Source: Prevotella sp.
GTDB taxonomy: Bacteria > Bacteroidota > Bacteroidia > Bacteroidales > Bacteroidaceae
Length of the DNA: 41,770 bases
Reading direction: 5' to 3'
Assembly: GCA_022769825.1 (NCBI GenBank)
Contig: JALEJI010000043.1
Location: 1 to 41,770, forward strand
Shown: one piece after another, positions 22,948 through 32,247 of the stretch
Numbering within the stretch: position 1 is the stretch's first letter
Layout of the letters: the number at the start of each line of letters is the position of its first letter
Position numbers and translations under genes: made by a program
The notes under the pieces: model-generated
Database searches by the model: none
The model's input: only the letters and a program-made list of their open reading frames with translations
Told to the model about the DNA's origin: nothing

Positions 22948-25500
22948 ATGCAAAAGAAGCTTATCATGGCCCTGGCTGCCTTAGGCACGGTCTCGGCGGG
23001 TTATGCCCAGCGAGACTCTGTCAACATTGGCGAGCAGGCCTTTACCTTCACAGAGGCACAGCTTGGCGAAGACGAGAACGTGACACAGAGCGTGTCGATC
23101 ATCTCTTCCAGCACCAACGCCTATGCCAACGGGGTGGGATACCGTTGGAGTCCCGTGAGATTCAAGTACAGGGGCTACAACGCCAAGTACAACGAGATGT
23201 ACATTAACGGCAACCCGGCCAACGACGTGGAGCGTGGCGGCTTCAGCTACTCTTTCGTGGGCGGACTCAACAACCAGACGCGCAACATGGAGTCGGCACT
23301 GCCTTTCGAGGGAAACAACTTCTCAATGACGGCGCTCGGCGGAAGCAACAACTACAACTTCCGTCCATCGGCAATGCCCGTGGGCCAGAAATTCTCGCTG
23401 GCCGGCGCCAACCGCAACTACACGGCACGCGCCATGTACTCTTACAACTCCGGCCTCAACAACAACGGTTGGGCGTGGTCGGCAGCCCTGACTTACCGAT
23501 GGGCAAACCGCGGCTACGTGGAAGGCATGTTCTACAACTCGCTGAGCTATTTCCTCGGGTTGGGAAAGGTGTTCTCCAACCGCCACTCGCTGTCGCTTGT
23601 CACGTGGGGCAACCCCACTGAGCGTGCCACGCAGAGCGCGTCGACCGACGAGATGTATTGGCTCGCAAACAACTACAACTACAACCCCAACTGGGGATAC
23701 CAAGACGGCAAGAAGCGAAACTCACGCGTGGTCAACGACTTCGCGCCGGCGGCCTTGTTGACCTGGGACTTCAAAATCGACGACAACACCAAGCTGACCA
23801 CGTCGCTGCTGGGCAAGTATGCCATGTACAGCAGCACACGCCTCAACTACAACAACGCCACCAACCCCGCGCCAGACTATTACAGCCTCATGCCAAGCTA
23901 TTTCTATAATGTATGGGACAAGGACGACAGCGACACCAACACGCCGTCGGCCCTCGATTCTTGGCAGGCCGCCGTCGACTTCTTCAGGTCGTCGAAGGCC
24001 AACAGGCAAATCAACTGGGACAAGCTTTATTATTCCAACAAGATGGCATCGGCACAGGGCGCTGACGCCATGTATTACCAGCAGGCTTACCACGACGACC
24101 AGCTCGCCTTCAGCCTTTCATCGTCGCTCCACAAGGACTTATCGTCAAGCAGTTCGCTCAACGTCGGCGTGAACCTCAGCACCAACAAGGGCATGCACTA
24201 TCAGACCATGGAAGACCTGATGGGAGCAACCTCTTTCCACAACTCCAACTATTATGTCATCGGCACCTACACCGAGACTGCCCCGGAGGCGTTCTACGAC
24301 CTCAACGACGGCAGCACGCCAAAGCTCGTGAAGGAAGGCGACCGCTTCGGCTACGACTACAACGTCTTCGTGAACCGCGCGCAGGCATGGACGGGATACG
24401 AGCTTAGCCTCGACCGCGCAAAGCTGTTCGTAAGCGGACGCATTGGCGGCACGTCGTTGCAGCGCGAGGGAAAGATGCGCAACGGTCTCGCGGCCAACAA
24501 CTCGTATGGCAAGAGCGAGAAGGCTTACTTCCTCGACGGAGGCGGCAAGGCCGGCATCAGCATCAACGCCGGACGTGGCAACACCATCTACCTCGGTGGC
24601 GGATATGAGTGGAAGGCGCCAACGGCCAACGTGGCGTTCGCCTCTCCGCAAATCAACAACGACTTCGTGAAAGACCTCTCTACCGAGAAGATATTGTCGG
24701 CCGAGGTGGGCTATCAATACCAGACAAGCTGGCTGCACGCCAACATCCAGGGCTACTACTCTCGCCTTCAGGATGTCACGGAATACAGCATGTTCTACTA
24801 TGACAACGCCAACTCGTTCTCTTACGTGTCGCTTTCGGGCATCAACAAGCATTACTATGGCGTGGAGCTCGGCCTTGACTTCAAGGTGACGTCCGCGTTC
24901 AGCATCAAGACCCTTGCCACTGTCAGCGAGGCCAAGTATGCCAACAACGCCAACGTGCGCTACATGCTATCCGACGACGGCAAATACTACGATGACATCG
25001 TGGTCAACAAGAACATGCGCGAGGGCGGAACGCCGCTGTCGGCCTACTCCATCGGCCTGTCTTACAACACCAACGGCTGGTATCTCGACCTTATCGGCAA
25101 CTACTACGACCGCATATACCTTTATTATACTCCTGTCAGCCGTTACTACTCCAACCTCCCTATCGCAAAAGACGAGAACGGCAACACCATCGTAGACGAG
25201 GACAACAAGCCCATGCGCGACCTCTCAAAGGTTCCGTCGCAGGCCAAGGGCAAGGGTGGCTTCATGCTCGACGCATCAATCGGCAAGAGCATATACATCG
25301 GCAAGCACCAGATGTCTTTCAACCTCACGCTCACCAACATTCTCAACAATCGCAAGATCGTGACCGGTGGCATGGAGCAGAACCGCCAGTCGTACGACGA
25401 CAGCGGAGAGGCCATTAGAACCTACAACTTCATCAACAACCCGAAGAAGTTCTATGTGAACGGCATCAACGGCATGCTCAACATAACATATAAACTCTAA
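22948..25500 (+). CDS. TonB-dependent outer membrane receptor
   Basis: An 850-residue protein: signal peptide (residues 1-20, ending SAGYAQ), a short plug domain (about 30-190) and a long barrel rich in aromatic-alternating strands. The plug begins without the CarboxypepD-like domain that SusC homologues carry. The C-terminus, NGINGMLNITYKL, is a typical closing strand although not ending in Phe. It probably imports a large ligand using TonB energy. The two downstream lipoproteins carry OB-like domains rather than SusD folds, so this is not a glycan SusCD pair. Nucleic-acid fragments are a plausible ligand, by context only. Confidence 0.85.
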   Translation: MQKKLIMALAALGTVSAGYAQRDSVNIGEQAFTFTEAQLGEDENVTQSVSIISSSTNAYANGVGYRWSPVRFKYRGYNAKYNEMYINGNPANDVERGGFSYSFVGGLNNQTRNMESALPFEGNNFSMTALGGSNNYNFRPSAMPVGQKFSLAGANRNYTARAMYSYNSGLNNNGWAWSAALTYRWANRGYVEGMFYNSLSYFLGLGKVFSNRHSLSLVTWGNPTERATQSASTDEMYWLANNYNYNPNWGYQDGKKRNSRVVNDFAPAALLTWDFKIDDNTKLTTSLLGKYAMYSSTRLNYNNATNPAPDYYSLMPSYFYNVWDKDDSDTNTPSALDSWQAAVDFFRSSKANRQINWDKLYYSNKMASAQGADAMYYQQAYHDDQLAFSLSSSLHKDLSSSSSLNVGVNLSTNKGMHYQTMEDLMGATSFHNSNYYVIGTYTETAPEAFYDLNDGSTPKLVKEGDRFGYDYNVFVNRAQAWTGYELSLDRAKLFVSGRIGGTSLQREGKMRNGLAANNSYGKSEKAYFLDGGGKAGISINAGRGNTIYLGGGYEWKAPTANVAFASPQINNDFVKDLSTEKILSAEVGYQYQTSWLHANIQGYYSRLQDVTEYSMFYYDNANSFSYVSLSGINKHYYGVELGLDFKVTSAFSIKTLATVSEAKYANNANVRYMLSDDGKYYDDIVVNKNMREGGTPLSAYSIGLSYNTNGWYLDLIGNYYDRIYLYYTPVSRYYSNLPIAKDENGNTIVDEDNKPMRDLSKVPSQAKGKGGFMLDASIGKSIYIGKHQMSFNLTLTNILNNRKIVTGGMEQNRQSYDDSGEAIRTYNFINNPKKFYVNGINGMLNITYKL

Positions 25501-25515
25501 ACAAAGGTGAGAACC

Positions 25516-26391
25516 ATGAAGAACACAATTAATATAAAGACGACATACCTCCTGATCTTTGCCTTGGCGTGCACGCTTTTCTCATCGTGCATGAACGGCG
25601 ACTGGGACGAGCCCGACTTCAATGGCGCAGCGCCTTATGGCAACAACAGCCTGACGGAGCAGAACGTCATCCCCATAGCTGATCTCATAAAGAAATACCA
25701 TAACTTATTATTCGAGTCGACCACCGACCAAAACAAGCAGATAGACGAGGACATCATGATAAAGGGCCGTATCACTGGCAACGACGTGGGCGGCAACATC
25801 TATAAGCAGGTGACGCTGCAAGACACCACCGCGGCCATTATCATCGCCATAAACGAGGGCGGCTTGAACGGATACCTTGCCGAGGGCAGCGAGATTCTCG
25901 TAGATCTCAAGGGGCTCTACATCGGCAGCTACCGCAAGCAGCCAGAGATAGGCGCGCCCTACAACGGCAACAGCATAGGCCGCATGCAGAAAGACATCTG
26001 GGCAAAACACTTCAAGATCCTCGGCTCGCCAGACGCCTCGCTGATTCAGCCCGTCGACTTCTTCAGCACAATCAAAAACGACGAGAAGATGGAGGCCACC
26101 TGCGCCAAGCTCGTCACCTTGAAAGACGTAAAGTTCAAGGAGGCCGACGGCAAGTCGACATTCTCCACTGGCACCTCCACCGGCAACGCCGTGAACCAGG
26201 AGCTCGAAGGTTATGGCTCGAAAGTGGTTATCAGGACGAGCACCTACGCCGATTTCGCCGCCATACCCCTGCCTTACGACAACGTGGCGAAGAAGAAGCT
26301 GAAGTGCGACATCACTGGCATTGCCACACGATACAACTCCACTTGGCAAATCCTCATACGCAAGACCAGCGACATCGTGGTGAAGCAATAA
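25516..26391 (+). CDS. Surface-type lipoprotein with DUF5689-like domain
   Basis: A 291-residue lipoprotein from ATG 25516 (GTG 25507 rejected). The lipobox LFSSC places the lipid-carrying Cys at residue 25, followed by MNGDWDEPDF, an acidic stretch like the Bacteroidetes surface-export signal. The body (about 55-285) matches DUF5689: IKGRITGNDVGGNIYKQVTLQDTTAAI and SEILVDLKGLYIG give the five-stranded OB-fold pattern seen in extracellular nuclease-associated proteins. It starts 15 nt after the receptor stop, so the two should be co-expressed and may form a receptor-lid pair. The ligand is unknown. Confidence 0.78.
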   Translation: MKNTINIKTTYLLIFALACTLFSSCMNGDWDEPDFNGAAPYGNNSLTEQNVIPIADLIKKYHNLLFESTTDQNKQIDEDIMIKGRITGNDVGGNIYKQVTLQDTTAAIIIAINEGGLNGYLAEGSEILVDLKGLYIGSYRKQPEIGAPYNGNSIGRMQKDIWAKHFKILGSPDASLIQPVDFFSTIKNDEKMEATCAKLVTLKDVKFKEADGKSTFSTGTSTGNAVNQELEGYGSKVVIRTSTYADFAAIPLPYDNVAKKKLKCDITGIATRYNSTWQILIRKTSDIVVKQ

Positions 26392-26462
26392 GGCCACGCG
26401 TGCCATTGGGCAACCAACAATAAACACACAAACACTCACACGAATAAAACACAAGAATAAAT

Positions 26463-27869
26463 ATGAAAGCGATTTTTAAATTAGCATTTGCCTTCGCTGC
26501 CCTTCTTTCGTTCGCGGCATGCTCCGACGTGCCCATGCCTTACGAGCAGCCTGGAGATAACCCCAAAGGCGACGAGCCATCAACCGAGACCGTGGCAAAG
26601 GGAACCGGCACGCAGGCCGACCCTTACAACGTGACCGCAGCCCTGAAGGTTATAAACGCTCTTGCCTCTGGCGAGGTGACACCTACCGCCATCTACGTGA
26701 AGGGCGCGGTTAAGCAGATTAAGCAAATAGAGACCGAGCAGTTTGGCAACGCCAACTACTATATCACCGACGACGGCAACAACGAGATTTACATCTTCCA
26801 AAGCTATTACCTCGGCAACCGCAAGTTCACCGCCAGCGACAAGCTGGAGGTTGGCGACACCGTGGTGGTCTATGGCAAGTTCACCAACTACATGGGCAAC
26901 ACCCCGGAGACCGTGGGCAAGGGCACAAGCTACATCTACAGCCTCAATGGCAAGACAGAGGGCGGCACCACACCCGACACGCCCGCTGAGGGCGAGGCCA
27001 CTGGCGACGGAACCAAGGACCACCCCTACAACAGCGTGGCAGCCAACAAATACACATCTTCTCTCGCTTCAGGCGCGGAGTCAGACAAAGACATTTACAT
27101 CAAGGGCAAGGTTGTTTCAGTGAAGGAGCAATACGGCACCCAGTTTGGCAACGCTACTTTCTACATCTCCGATGACGGCAAGGCCGACAACCAGTTCTAC
27201 GTCTTCCGCGCGCTTTATTTGAATAATGAGAGATACGCTTCCGGCGCAACGCTGAACCCTGGCGACGAAGTCGTGGTATGTGGCAAGGTTACCAACTACA
27301 TGGGTAACACCCCAGAGACCGTACAAGGCAAGGCCTACCTCGTTTCATTGAAGAGCAATGGCGGTGGAACTTCAGGTGGTGGCGACACAGGCGACACCAA
27401 TGCTGCCAACGGTGACTTCGAGAACTGGACAAGCGGCCAGCCAAACAATTGGAAGACCACGTCCACAGCAGGCAACGCCACGCTCAGCCAAAGCACCGAC
27501 GCACACGGCGGGAAATATTCCGTCAAAGTGGCGGGAACACCTTCTGCCAACAAACGTCTCGGCTACAAGGAAATGACATTGAAGGCAGGCGAATACACCA
27601 TGACGTTCTATGTAAAAGCCGCTACCTCAACAGGTGGATCTGTTCGCCCAGGTTATGTACCTGTTACCGATGGCAAAGTCGGCAACTATATCTATGGCGA
27701 TTATGTCAACGACTTAACCAACACGACATGGGCGAAGGTCACTTACAAGTTTACCATCGCCGAGGAAGGCACCTACAGCCTCGTCATAATGAACAGCAAG
27801 AAACCTGGCGGCCATGTCTTGATTGACGACTTCACACTGACACTTGGCTCAACGAGCGTGATTAAATAA
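26463..27869 (+). CDS. Lipoprotein with two tandem OB-like domains and a C-terminal jelly-roll
   Basis: A 468-residue lipoprotein with lipid-carrying Cys20 (LSFAAC) and acidic follow-up SDVPMPYEQ. Two homologous domains lie at about residues 44-160 and 178-297. Both contain YNV/S.AA, IYVKG/IYIKG, QFGNA.(Y/F)YI(T/S)DDG, DTVVVYGK or DEVVVCGK and TNYMGNTPETV. A Gly-rich linker (GGGTSGGGDTGDT) leads to a C-terminal beta-sandwich (314-465) that resembles carbohydrate-binding or choice-of-anchor modules, beginning NGDFENW. The OB-like domains suggest binding of nucleic acid or oligosaccharide. It is the third gene of the receptor operon and is followed by a terminator at 27887-27923. Confidence 0.75.
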   Translation: MKAIFKLAFAFAALLSFAACSDVPMPYEQPGDNPKGDEPSTETVAKGTGTQADPYNVTAALKVINALASGEVTPTAIYVKGAVKQIKQIETEQFGNANYYITDDGNNEIYIFQSYYLGNRKFTASDKLEVGDTVVVYGKFTNYMGNTPETVGKGTSYIYSLNGKTEGGTTPDTPAEGEATGDGTKDHPYNSVAANKYTSSLASGAESDKDIYIKGKVVSVKEQYGTQFGNATFYISDDGKADNQFYVFRALYLNNERYASGATLNPGDEVVVCGKVTNYMGNTPETVQGKAYLVSLKSNGGGTSGGGDTGDTNAANGDFENWTSGQPNNWKTTSTAGNATLSQSTDAHGGKYSVKVAGTPSANKRLGYKEMTLKAGEYTMTFYVKAATSTGGSVRPGYVPVTDGKVGNYIYGDYVNDLTNTTWAKVTYKFTIAEEGTYSLVIMNSKKPGGHVLIDDFTLTLGSTSVIK

Positions 27870-27886
27870 TAAATATTATTTTTAGC

Positions 27887-27923
27887 AATCCCATCATCAG
27901 CAAAAAAGATGATGGGATTTTTT
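27887..27923 (+). terminator. Intrinsic terminator ending the receptor operon
   Basis: A perfect 12-bp stem (27887-27898 with 27908-27919), a 9-nt loop and TTTT. Confidence 0.9.
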
Positions 27924-28043
27924 ATGTACGTGGCCCTTGATTCGAATGTACAATTGGCATTGCCGGTATTAACGTGCAAGGGCCGCACCCTTCCATGAAA
28001 ACAGAATAAACCAAACAGAAAAATAAAATATCTTCCCAATTCC

Positions 28044-28074
28044 TTGGCAGATGTGAATATTCTTCGTAACTTTG
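28044..28074 (+). promoter_or_regulatory. Promoter of rpmE2
   Basis: TTG (28044-28046), 20-nt spacer, TAACTTTG (28067-28074), full consensus. The start codon is about 45 nt further on. Confidence 0.7.
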
Positions 28075-28124
28075 CACACGATATAGCATTAGCACATTAT
28101 TAACAAGTTACATAAAAGAACAAA

Positions 28125-28376
28125 ATGAAAAAAGGTATTCATCCAGAAAACTATCGCCCCGTCGTGTTCAAGGACATGTCCAACGGCGATATGTTCCTTA
28201 CAAAGTCTACATGCAAGACTACAGACACAGTAGAGTTTGAAGGCGAGACTTACCCAGTGGTCAAGGTAGAAATCTCAAGCAGCTCTCACCCATTCTACAC
28301 GGGCAAGAGCAAGCTCGTCGACACAGCAGGTCGCGTGGACCGCTTCATGAACCGCTACGGCAAGCTGAAGAAGTAA
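28125..28376 (+). CDS. rpmE2: 50S ribosomal protein L31 type B
   Basis: An 83-residue ribosomal protein. [42 protein letters not shown] and the basic C-terminus match the long, zinc-free (type B, C-minus) L31. The four zinc-binding cysteines of type A are absent; one Cys remains. In many bacteria this paralogue replaces the zinc form under zinc shortage. Whether this genome also has type A is not visible. It has its own promoter and terminator, and so is an insertion in function between the receptor operon and the nuclease. Confidence 0.95.
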   Translation: MKKGIHPENYRPVVFKDMSNGDMFLTKSTCKTTDTVEFEGETYPVVKVEISSSSHPFYTGKSKLVDTAGRVDRFMNRYGKLKK

Positions 28377-28406
28377 TACTTTATTCTACAAGCATAAAGA
28401 CATTTG

Positions 28407-28450
28407 AAAATGCGGTCGGACGTAGTTGCATATGCGTCCGTCCGCATTTT
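28407..28450 (+). terminator. Intrinsic terminator after rpmE2
   Basis: Arms 28407-28422 and 28435-28450 pair over 16 bp with one T/T mismatch. The 3' arm itself ends in TTTT. Confidence 0.85.
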
Positions 28451-28487
28451 CTGCTTATTAGGCAGATCCTGTTAATTTACATTCACC

Positions 28488-29402
28488 ATGAAGAACCATT
28501 GGAAGTCGGCGGCATGGATGCTGCTCGTGTTAGCCTCACTCTTCACCGCATGCTCGGAGAGCGACAACCTGCCCAAGCCAAGCAAGGGAACCGAGACAGA
28601 GGCCAACGACAACGCCAACCCCACAAAGCAAAACAGCAACTACGCACGCCTTGAGTTCCCCCACGTCAAGACCGACGGCAACAACCTCGTAGTGGTGCAC
28701 AGCACCACGGAGTATGGCGTGAACTTCTCCGTGGAATGGGATTGCGACAAGAAGGCGCAACGCTGGACGTGCTATGAAATGGACGCGAGAACCAGCACAA
28801 AGAACTGGAACCGCAAAAACTGGGATACGACATCATGGGGCGGTGACCCATTCCAGGAAGACAAGGACATACCGGAACAGTATCGCACGACACTTTACGA
28901 CTACCATGGCTCAGGCTATGACCGTGGGCACATCTGCCCATCGGCCGACAGACTGAACTCCAAGGACGCCAACGAGCAGACTTTCTACCTCAGCAACATG
29001 CAGCCACAGGTCAACGGCTTCAACACGGGCGTCTGGGCCACAATGGAGAGCCAGCTCCGCACAGTCTGGAACACCTCAAAGTATCGCGACATGCTCTATG
29101 TTTGCAAGGGCGGCACGATAGACAAGAGCTCGCAAATAGCTGGTTACGCAAAGAACAAGCTCATCGTGCCAAAATATTTCTTCGCCGCGATACTCGCCGT
29201 CAAGGACGGACAATACAAGGCCATCGGACTGTGGTTTGAGCACAAGAAGAACAACGACAAGCACCTGTCAAACTACGTAGTGTCAATAGGCGAACTGGAG
29301 AAGCTCACCGGCATCGACTTCTTCTGCAACCTCCCCGACAAGACGGAGAAGAAGGTGGAGTCGGCAACCAAAGCCGAGATGCTTATCGACTGGGGATTGT
29401 GA
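28488..29402 (+). CDS. Lipoprotein DNA/RNA non-specific endonuclease (NUC1 family)
   Basis: A 304-residue lipoprotein: lipobox LFTAC with Cys22, then SESDN, an acidic surface-export-like signal. The Serratia-type nuclease domain spans about 55-290. The catalytic motif is D145-R146-G147-H148 (YDRGHICPSADR), and the Mg-binding Asn lies in FYLSNMQPQVNGFN. The family cleaves single- and double-stranded DNA and RNA. The anchor and signal predict an outer-membrane location facing either the periplasm or the outside. It lies close to the TonB receptor and the secreted EEP nuclease, which supports a shared role in nucleic-acid breakdown. A strong terminator follows. Confidence 0.92.
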   Translation: MKNHWKSAAWMLLVLASLFTACSESDNLPKPSKGTETEANDNANPTKQNSNYARLEFPHVKTDGNNLVVVHSTTEYGVNFSVEWDCDKKAQRWTCYEMDARTSTKNWNRKNWDTTSWGGDPFQEDKDIPEQYRTTLYDYHGSGYDRGHICPSADRLNSKDANEQTFYLSNMQPQVNGFNTGVWATMESQLRTVWNTSKYRDMLYVCKGGTIDKSSQIAGYAKNKLIVPKYFFAAILAVKDGQYKAIGLWFEHKKNNDKHLSNYVVSIGELEKLTGIDFFCNLPDKTEKKVESATKAEMLIDWGL

Positions 29403-29421
29403 AATTATCCAACTCCGAAAT

Positions 29422-29492
29422 AAATCTGAAAATCGTTTATCGTGGACGTCAAGCCACAGTTTGACGCGCACGGCGATTTTCAGATTTTTCGT
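29422..29492 (+). terminator. Long hairpin terminator after the nuclease gene
   Basis: A perfect 14-bp outer stem (29422-29435 with 29474-29487) encloses inner helices CGTG/CACG and CGTCAA/TTGACG, followed by a T-rich tail. The remaining stretch to 29647 holds nothing I recognise. Confidence 0.85.
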
Positions 29493-29647
29493 TTATACCC
29501 CTACATACCGAGCCGTTACGGCTGTTCACCGGAATACGACGCGAGCGCCAATTGGCCTTAGCCGTGATATGCCACCGGCTTTCCATGGCAACAAATCTTT
29601 ACATGTTCCGCCATGAGCATGACCTGATATAATTGCTCAAAAACTTC

Positions 29648-29678
29648 TTGGATAAACAAAATAAAATCAGTAACTTTG
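29648..29678 (+). promoter_or_regulatory. Promoter of the EamA-nadBAC operon
   Basis: TTG (29648-29650), 20-nt spacer, TAACTTTG (29671-29678). The predicted start leaves a leader of only about 20 nt and settles the EamA start codon at 29705. Confidence 0.75.
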
Positions 29679-29704
29679 CCTTTCGTAAGAAAGTATCAGG
29701 CTCC

Positions 29705-30616
29705 ATGCGATTTACAAACAAGGACATCAATGCATCATCAGCGGTTACGGGATTCGCCGCCGGCATCTTCGCGGCTATTTTCTACGGCACCAATCCCTTG
29801 GGCGCGTTGCCACTTTACGCTGACGGCATCACCTCTGGCAACGTCTTGTTTTATCGTTACGGCCTCTCCGTGGCCTTTTTTTTCCTATGGCTTATCATGC
29901 GTGGCGAATCGCTGAAAATAAAGCGTGGACACGCCATCAAGCTCGCCGTGCTCGGCATGATGTTCGCCATGTCGTCGCTGACGCTCTTCGAGAGTTTCCA
30001 CTACATGAACGCCGGCATAGCCTCAACCATACTCTTTTCCTACCCCATCATGACGGCCCTCATCATGGTGATGTTCTACCATGAGCGCGTCAGTTGGCGC
30101 ACGACCTTTGCCATAGTGCTTGCCATCTCCGGCATAGCTTTGCTTTACCGTGGCGGAGGCCCGGGAAGCGACACGCTGTCGTCTACAGGCGTGCTGCTTG
30201 TGCTGTTCTCTTCCCTGCTCTACGCCCTTTACATAGTCTACGTAAAGCAGTTCAAGGTAGAGGGCATGTCAAGCGTGAAGTTCACCGCGTGGGTCATCTT
30301 CTTCGGGTGGATATGCATCATGGCGTTCATGGCATTGAAGGGAGAGGCCCTGCAAGTGCTCCATGGCACTCAATGGATTTGGGGCATACAGCTGGCATTG
30401 CTGCCCACGGTGCTCAGTCTTTTCCTCATCAACGTGGCCATAAAGAGCATCGGATCCACGCCTACGGCGATAATGGGAGCCCTGGAGCCGCTCACCGCGG
30501 TGGTGATATCCTGCACGCTCTTCGGCGAGGAGTTCACCCTCCGCCTGGCAATAGGCATCATACTGATACTCTCGGCGGTAATGCTCGTCATCATAAAAAA
30601 GAAACAACACAACTAA
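29705..30616 (+). CDS. EamA/DMT-family transporter
   Basis: A 303-residue inner-membrane protein with ten predicted helices in two EamA repeats (about 15-145 and 165-298). GIFAAIFYGTNPLGALPLY opens the first and IMGALEPLTAVVISCTLFGEEFT marks the end of the second, both typical of the drug/metabolite transporter superfamily. Substrates in this family are mostly amino acids, metabolites or cofactors. nadB starts 21 nt after its stop and the only promoter seen is upstream of this gene. A role in moving an NAD precursor or quinolinate-related compound is therefore possible but unproven. Confidence 0.88.
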   Translation: MRFTNKDINASSAVTGFAAGIFAAIFYGTNPLGALPLYADGITSGNVLFYRYGLSVAFFFLWLIMRGESLKIKRGHAIKLAVLGMMFAMSSLTLFESFHYMNAGIASTILFSYPIMTALIMVMFYHERVSWRTTFAIVLAISGIALLYRGGGPGSDTLSSTGVLLVLFSSLLYALYIVYVKQFKVEGMSSVKFTAWVIFFGWICIMAFMALKGEALQVLHGTQWIWGIQLALLPTVLSLFLINVAIKSIGSTPTAIMGALEPLTAVVISCTLFGEEFTLRLAIGIILILSAVMLVIIKKKQHN

Positions 30617-30637
30617 GTAAATATTCTCCAGAGTCAC

Positions 30638-32230
30638 ATGACATATCATTACGATTTCCTCATCATCGGCGGTGGCGTAGCCGGTATGAGCTTTGCACTC
30701 AAAGTAGCCAATGCCCATAAGGGTTCTGTCGCCATCATCTGCAAGACCACTCTCGACGAGGCCAACACCGCGAAGGCGCAGGGCGGCATAGCCTCGGTCA
30801 CCAACCTCGCCGTGGACAACTTCGACAAGCACATCCACGACACCATGGTGGCTGGCGACTGGCTTTCCGACCCCAAGGCCGTTGAGCATGTGGTGCGCAA
30901 CGCCCCCGACGCCATAAAGGATCTCGTGAAGTGGGGTGTCAACTTCGACAAGAAAGATGACGGATCGTTTGACCTGCATCGCGAGGGCGGACACTCTGAG
31001 TTCCGCATCCTGCACCATCAAGACGACACGGGCTTCGAGATTCAACGTGGCTTGATGGCAGCCGTCAAAAGCAACCCCGACATAACGGTGCTCGAAAACC
31101 ACTTCGCCGTGGAGATAATCACCCAGCACCATCTCGGCCAGGAGGTGACACGCCGCACGCCCGACATCGAGTGCTATGGCGCTTATGTCATTAACCCAGA
31201 GACTCAGAAAGTGGACACGTATCTCTCTCGCGTCACCCTCATGGCAACAGGTGGCACGGGCGCGGTCTATGCCACGACGTCAAACCCGGAAATAGCCACG
31301 GGCGACGGCATAGCGATGGCTTATCGCGCCAAGGCCACGGTGAAAGACATGGAGTTCGTGCAGTTCCACCCCACCGTGCTCTACAACCCGGCGGAGACGC
31401 ACCCTGCCTTCCTCATCACGGAGGCCATGCGCGGATATGGAGCTATACTCAAGTTGCCCGACGGAACGGAGTTCATGCAGAAATATGACCCGCGCCTGTC
31501 GCTCGCGCCACGCGACATCGTGGCACGCGCCATAGACCACGAGATGAAGATCCACGGTCTCGACCACGTGTGCCTCGACGTGACGATGAAAGACCCGGAG
31601 CAAACGAAGAAGCATTTCCCTCATATCTACGAGAAATGCCTGTCCATCGGCATCGACATCACCAAGCAGATGATACCGGTATGTCCGTCGGCCCACTACA
31701 TGTGCGGCGGCATCAAGGTGGACCTCAACGCCGAGAGCTCAATACATCGCCTCTATGCCGTGGGCGAGTGCTCATGCACAGGCCTGCACGGCGGCAACCG
31801 ACTGGCTTCCAACTCGCTCATCGAGGCTGTGGTCTACGCCAAGAGCGCTGCCGAGCACGCCATCGAGAACATAGACAACTACCATTTCGAGGAGGACGTG
31901 CCAGAGTGGAACGACTTCGGAACGCTCACCAATGAGGAGAAGGTGCTCATCACGCAGGATGAGAAAGAGGTGGGACAGGTGATGTCTACCTACGTGGGCA
32001 TCGTGCGCTCCAACCTCCGCTTGAAGCGTGCGTGGACCCGCCTCGACATGCTCTACGAGGAGACTGAGGACCTCTTCCGCCGCGTCAAGCCAACACGCGA
32101 CATCTGTGAGCTCCGCAACATGATAAACGTGGGCTATCTCATCACGCGCCAGGCCATAGAGCGACACGAGAGCCGCGGACTGCACTACAACATAGACTAC
32201 CCACGCACCGACAAGCCTACGGAAAAATAA
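30638..32230 (+). CDS. nadB: L-aspartate oxidase
   Basis: FAD enzyme that oxidises L-aspartate to iminoaspartate, the first step of de novo NAD synthesis; it works with fumarate as acceptor in anaerobes. It is 530 residues. The FAD-binding IIGGGVAGMSFAL is at residue 8 onward, ANTAKAQGGIA is the flavin-contact motif, and HTMVAGDWL, FVQFHPTVLY and GEC(S)CTGLHGGNRLASNSLIE are conserved in succinate dehydrogenase/aspartate oxidase relatives. nadA follows after 17 nt, as expected of a nadBAC operon. Confidence 0.95.
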   Translation: MTYHYDFLIIGGGVAGMSFALKVANAHKGSVAIICKTTLDEANTAKAQGGIASVTNLAVDNFDKHIHDTMVAGDWLSDPKAVEHVVRNAPDAIKDLVKWGVNFDKKDDGSFDLHREGGHSEFRILHHQDDTGFEIQRGLMAAVKSNPDITVLENHFAVEIITQHHLGQEVTRRTPDIECYGAYVINPETQKVDTYLSRVTLMATGGTGAVYATTSNPEIATGDGIAMAYRAKATVKDMEFVQFHPTVLYNPAETHPAFLITEAMRGYGAILKLPDGTEFMQKYDPRLSLAPRDIVARAIDHEMKIHGLDHVCLDVTMKDPEQTKKHFPHIYEKCLSIGIDITKQMIPVCPSAHYMCGGIKVDLNAESSIHRLYAVGECSCTGLHGGNRLASNSLIEAVVYAKSAAEHAIENIDNYHFEEDVPEWNDFGTLTNEEKVLITQDEKEVGQVMSTYVGIVRSNLRLKRAWTRLDMLYEETEDLFRRVKPTRDICELRNMINVGYLITRQAIERHESRGLHYNIDYPRTDKPTEK

Positions 32231-32247
32231 ACACATGCCAAGCAACC

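Noticed and set aside
27925..28043. Imperfect hairpin GTGGCCCTTG with CAAGGGCC-GCAC
   Set aside because: The arms are far apart, pairing needs an offset, and nothing else marks a functional RNA.
30094..30720. 208-codon plus-strand frame within the EamA gene
   Set aside because: It is His/Arg-rich, in the +1 frame of a clear ten-helix transporter, and typical of a GC-rich shadow frame.
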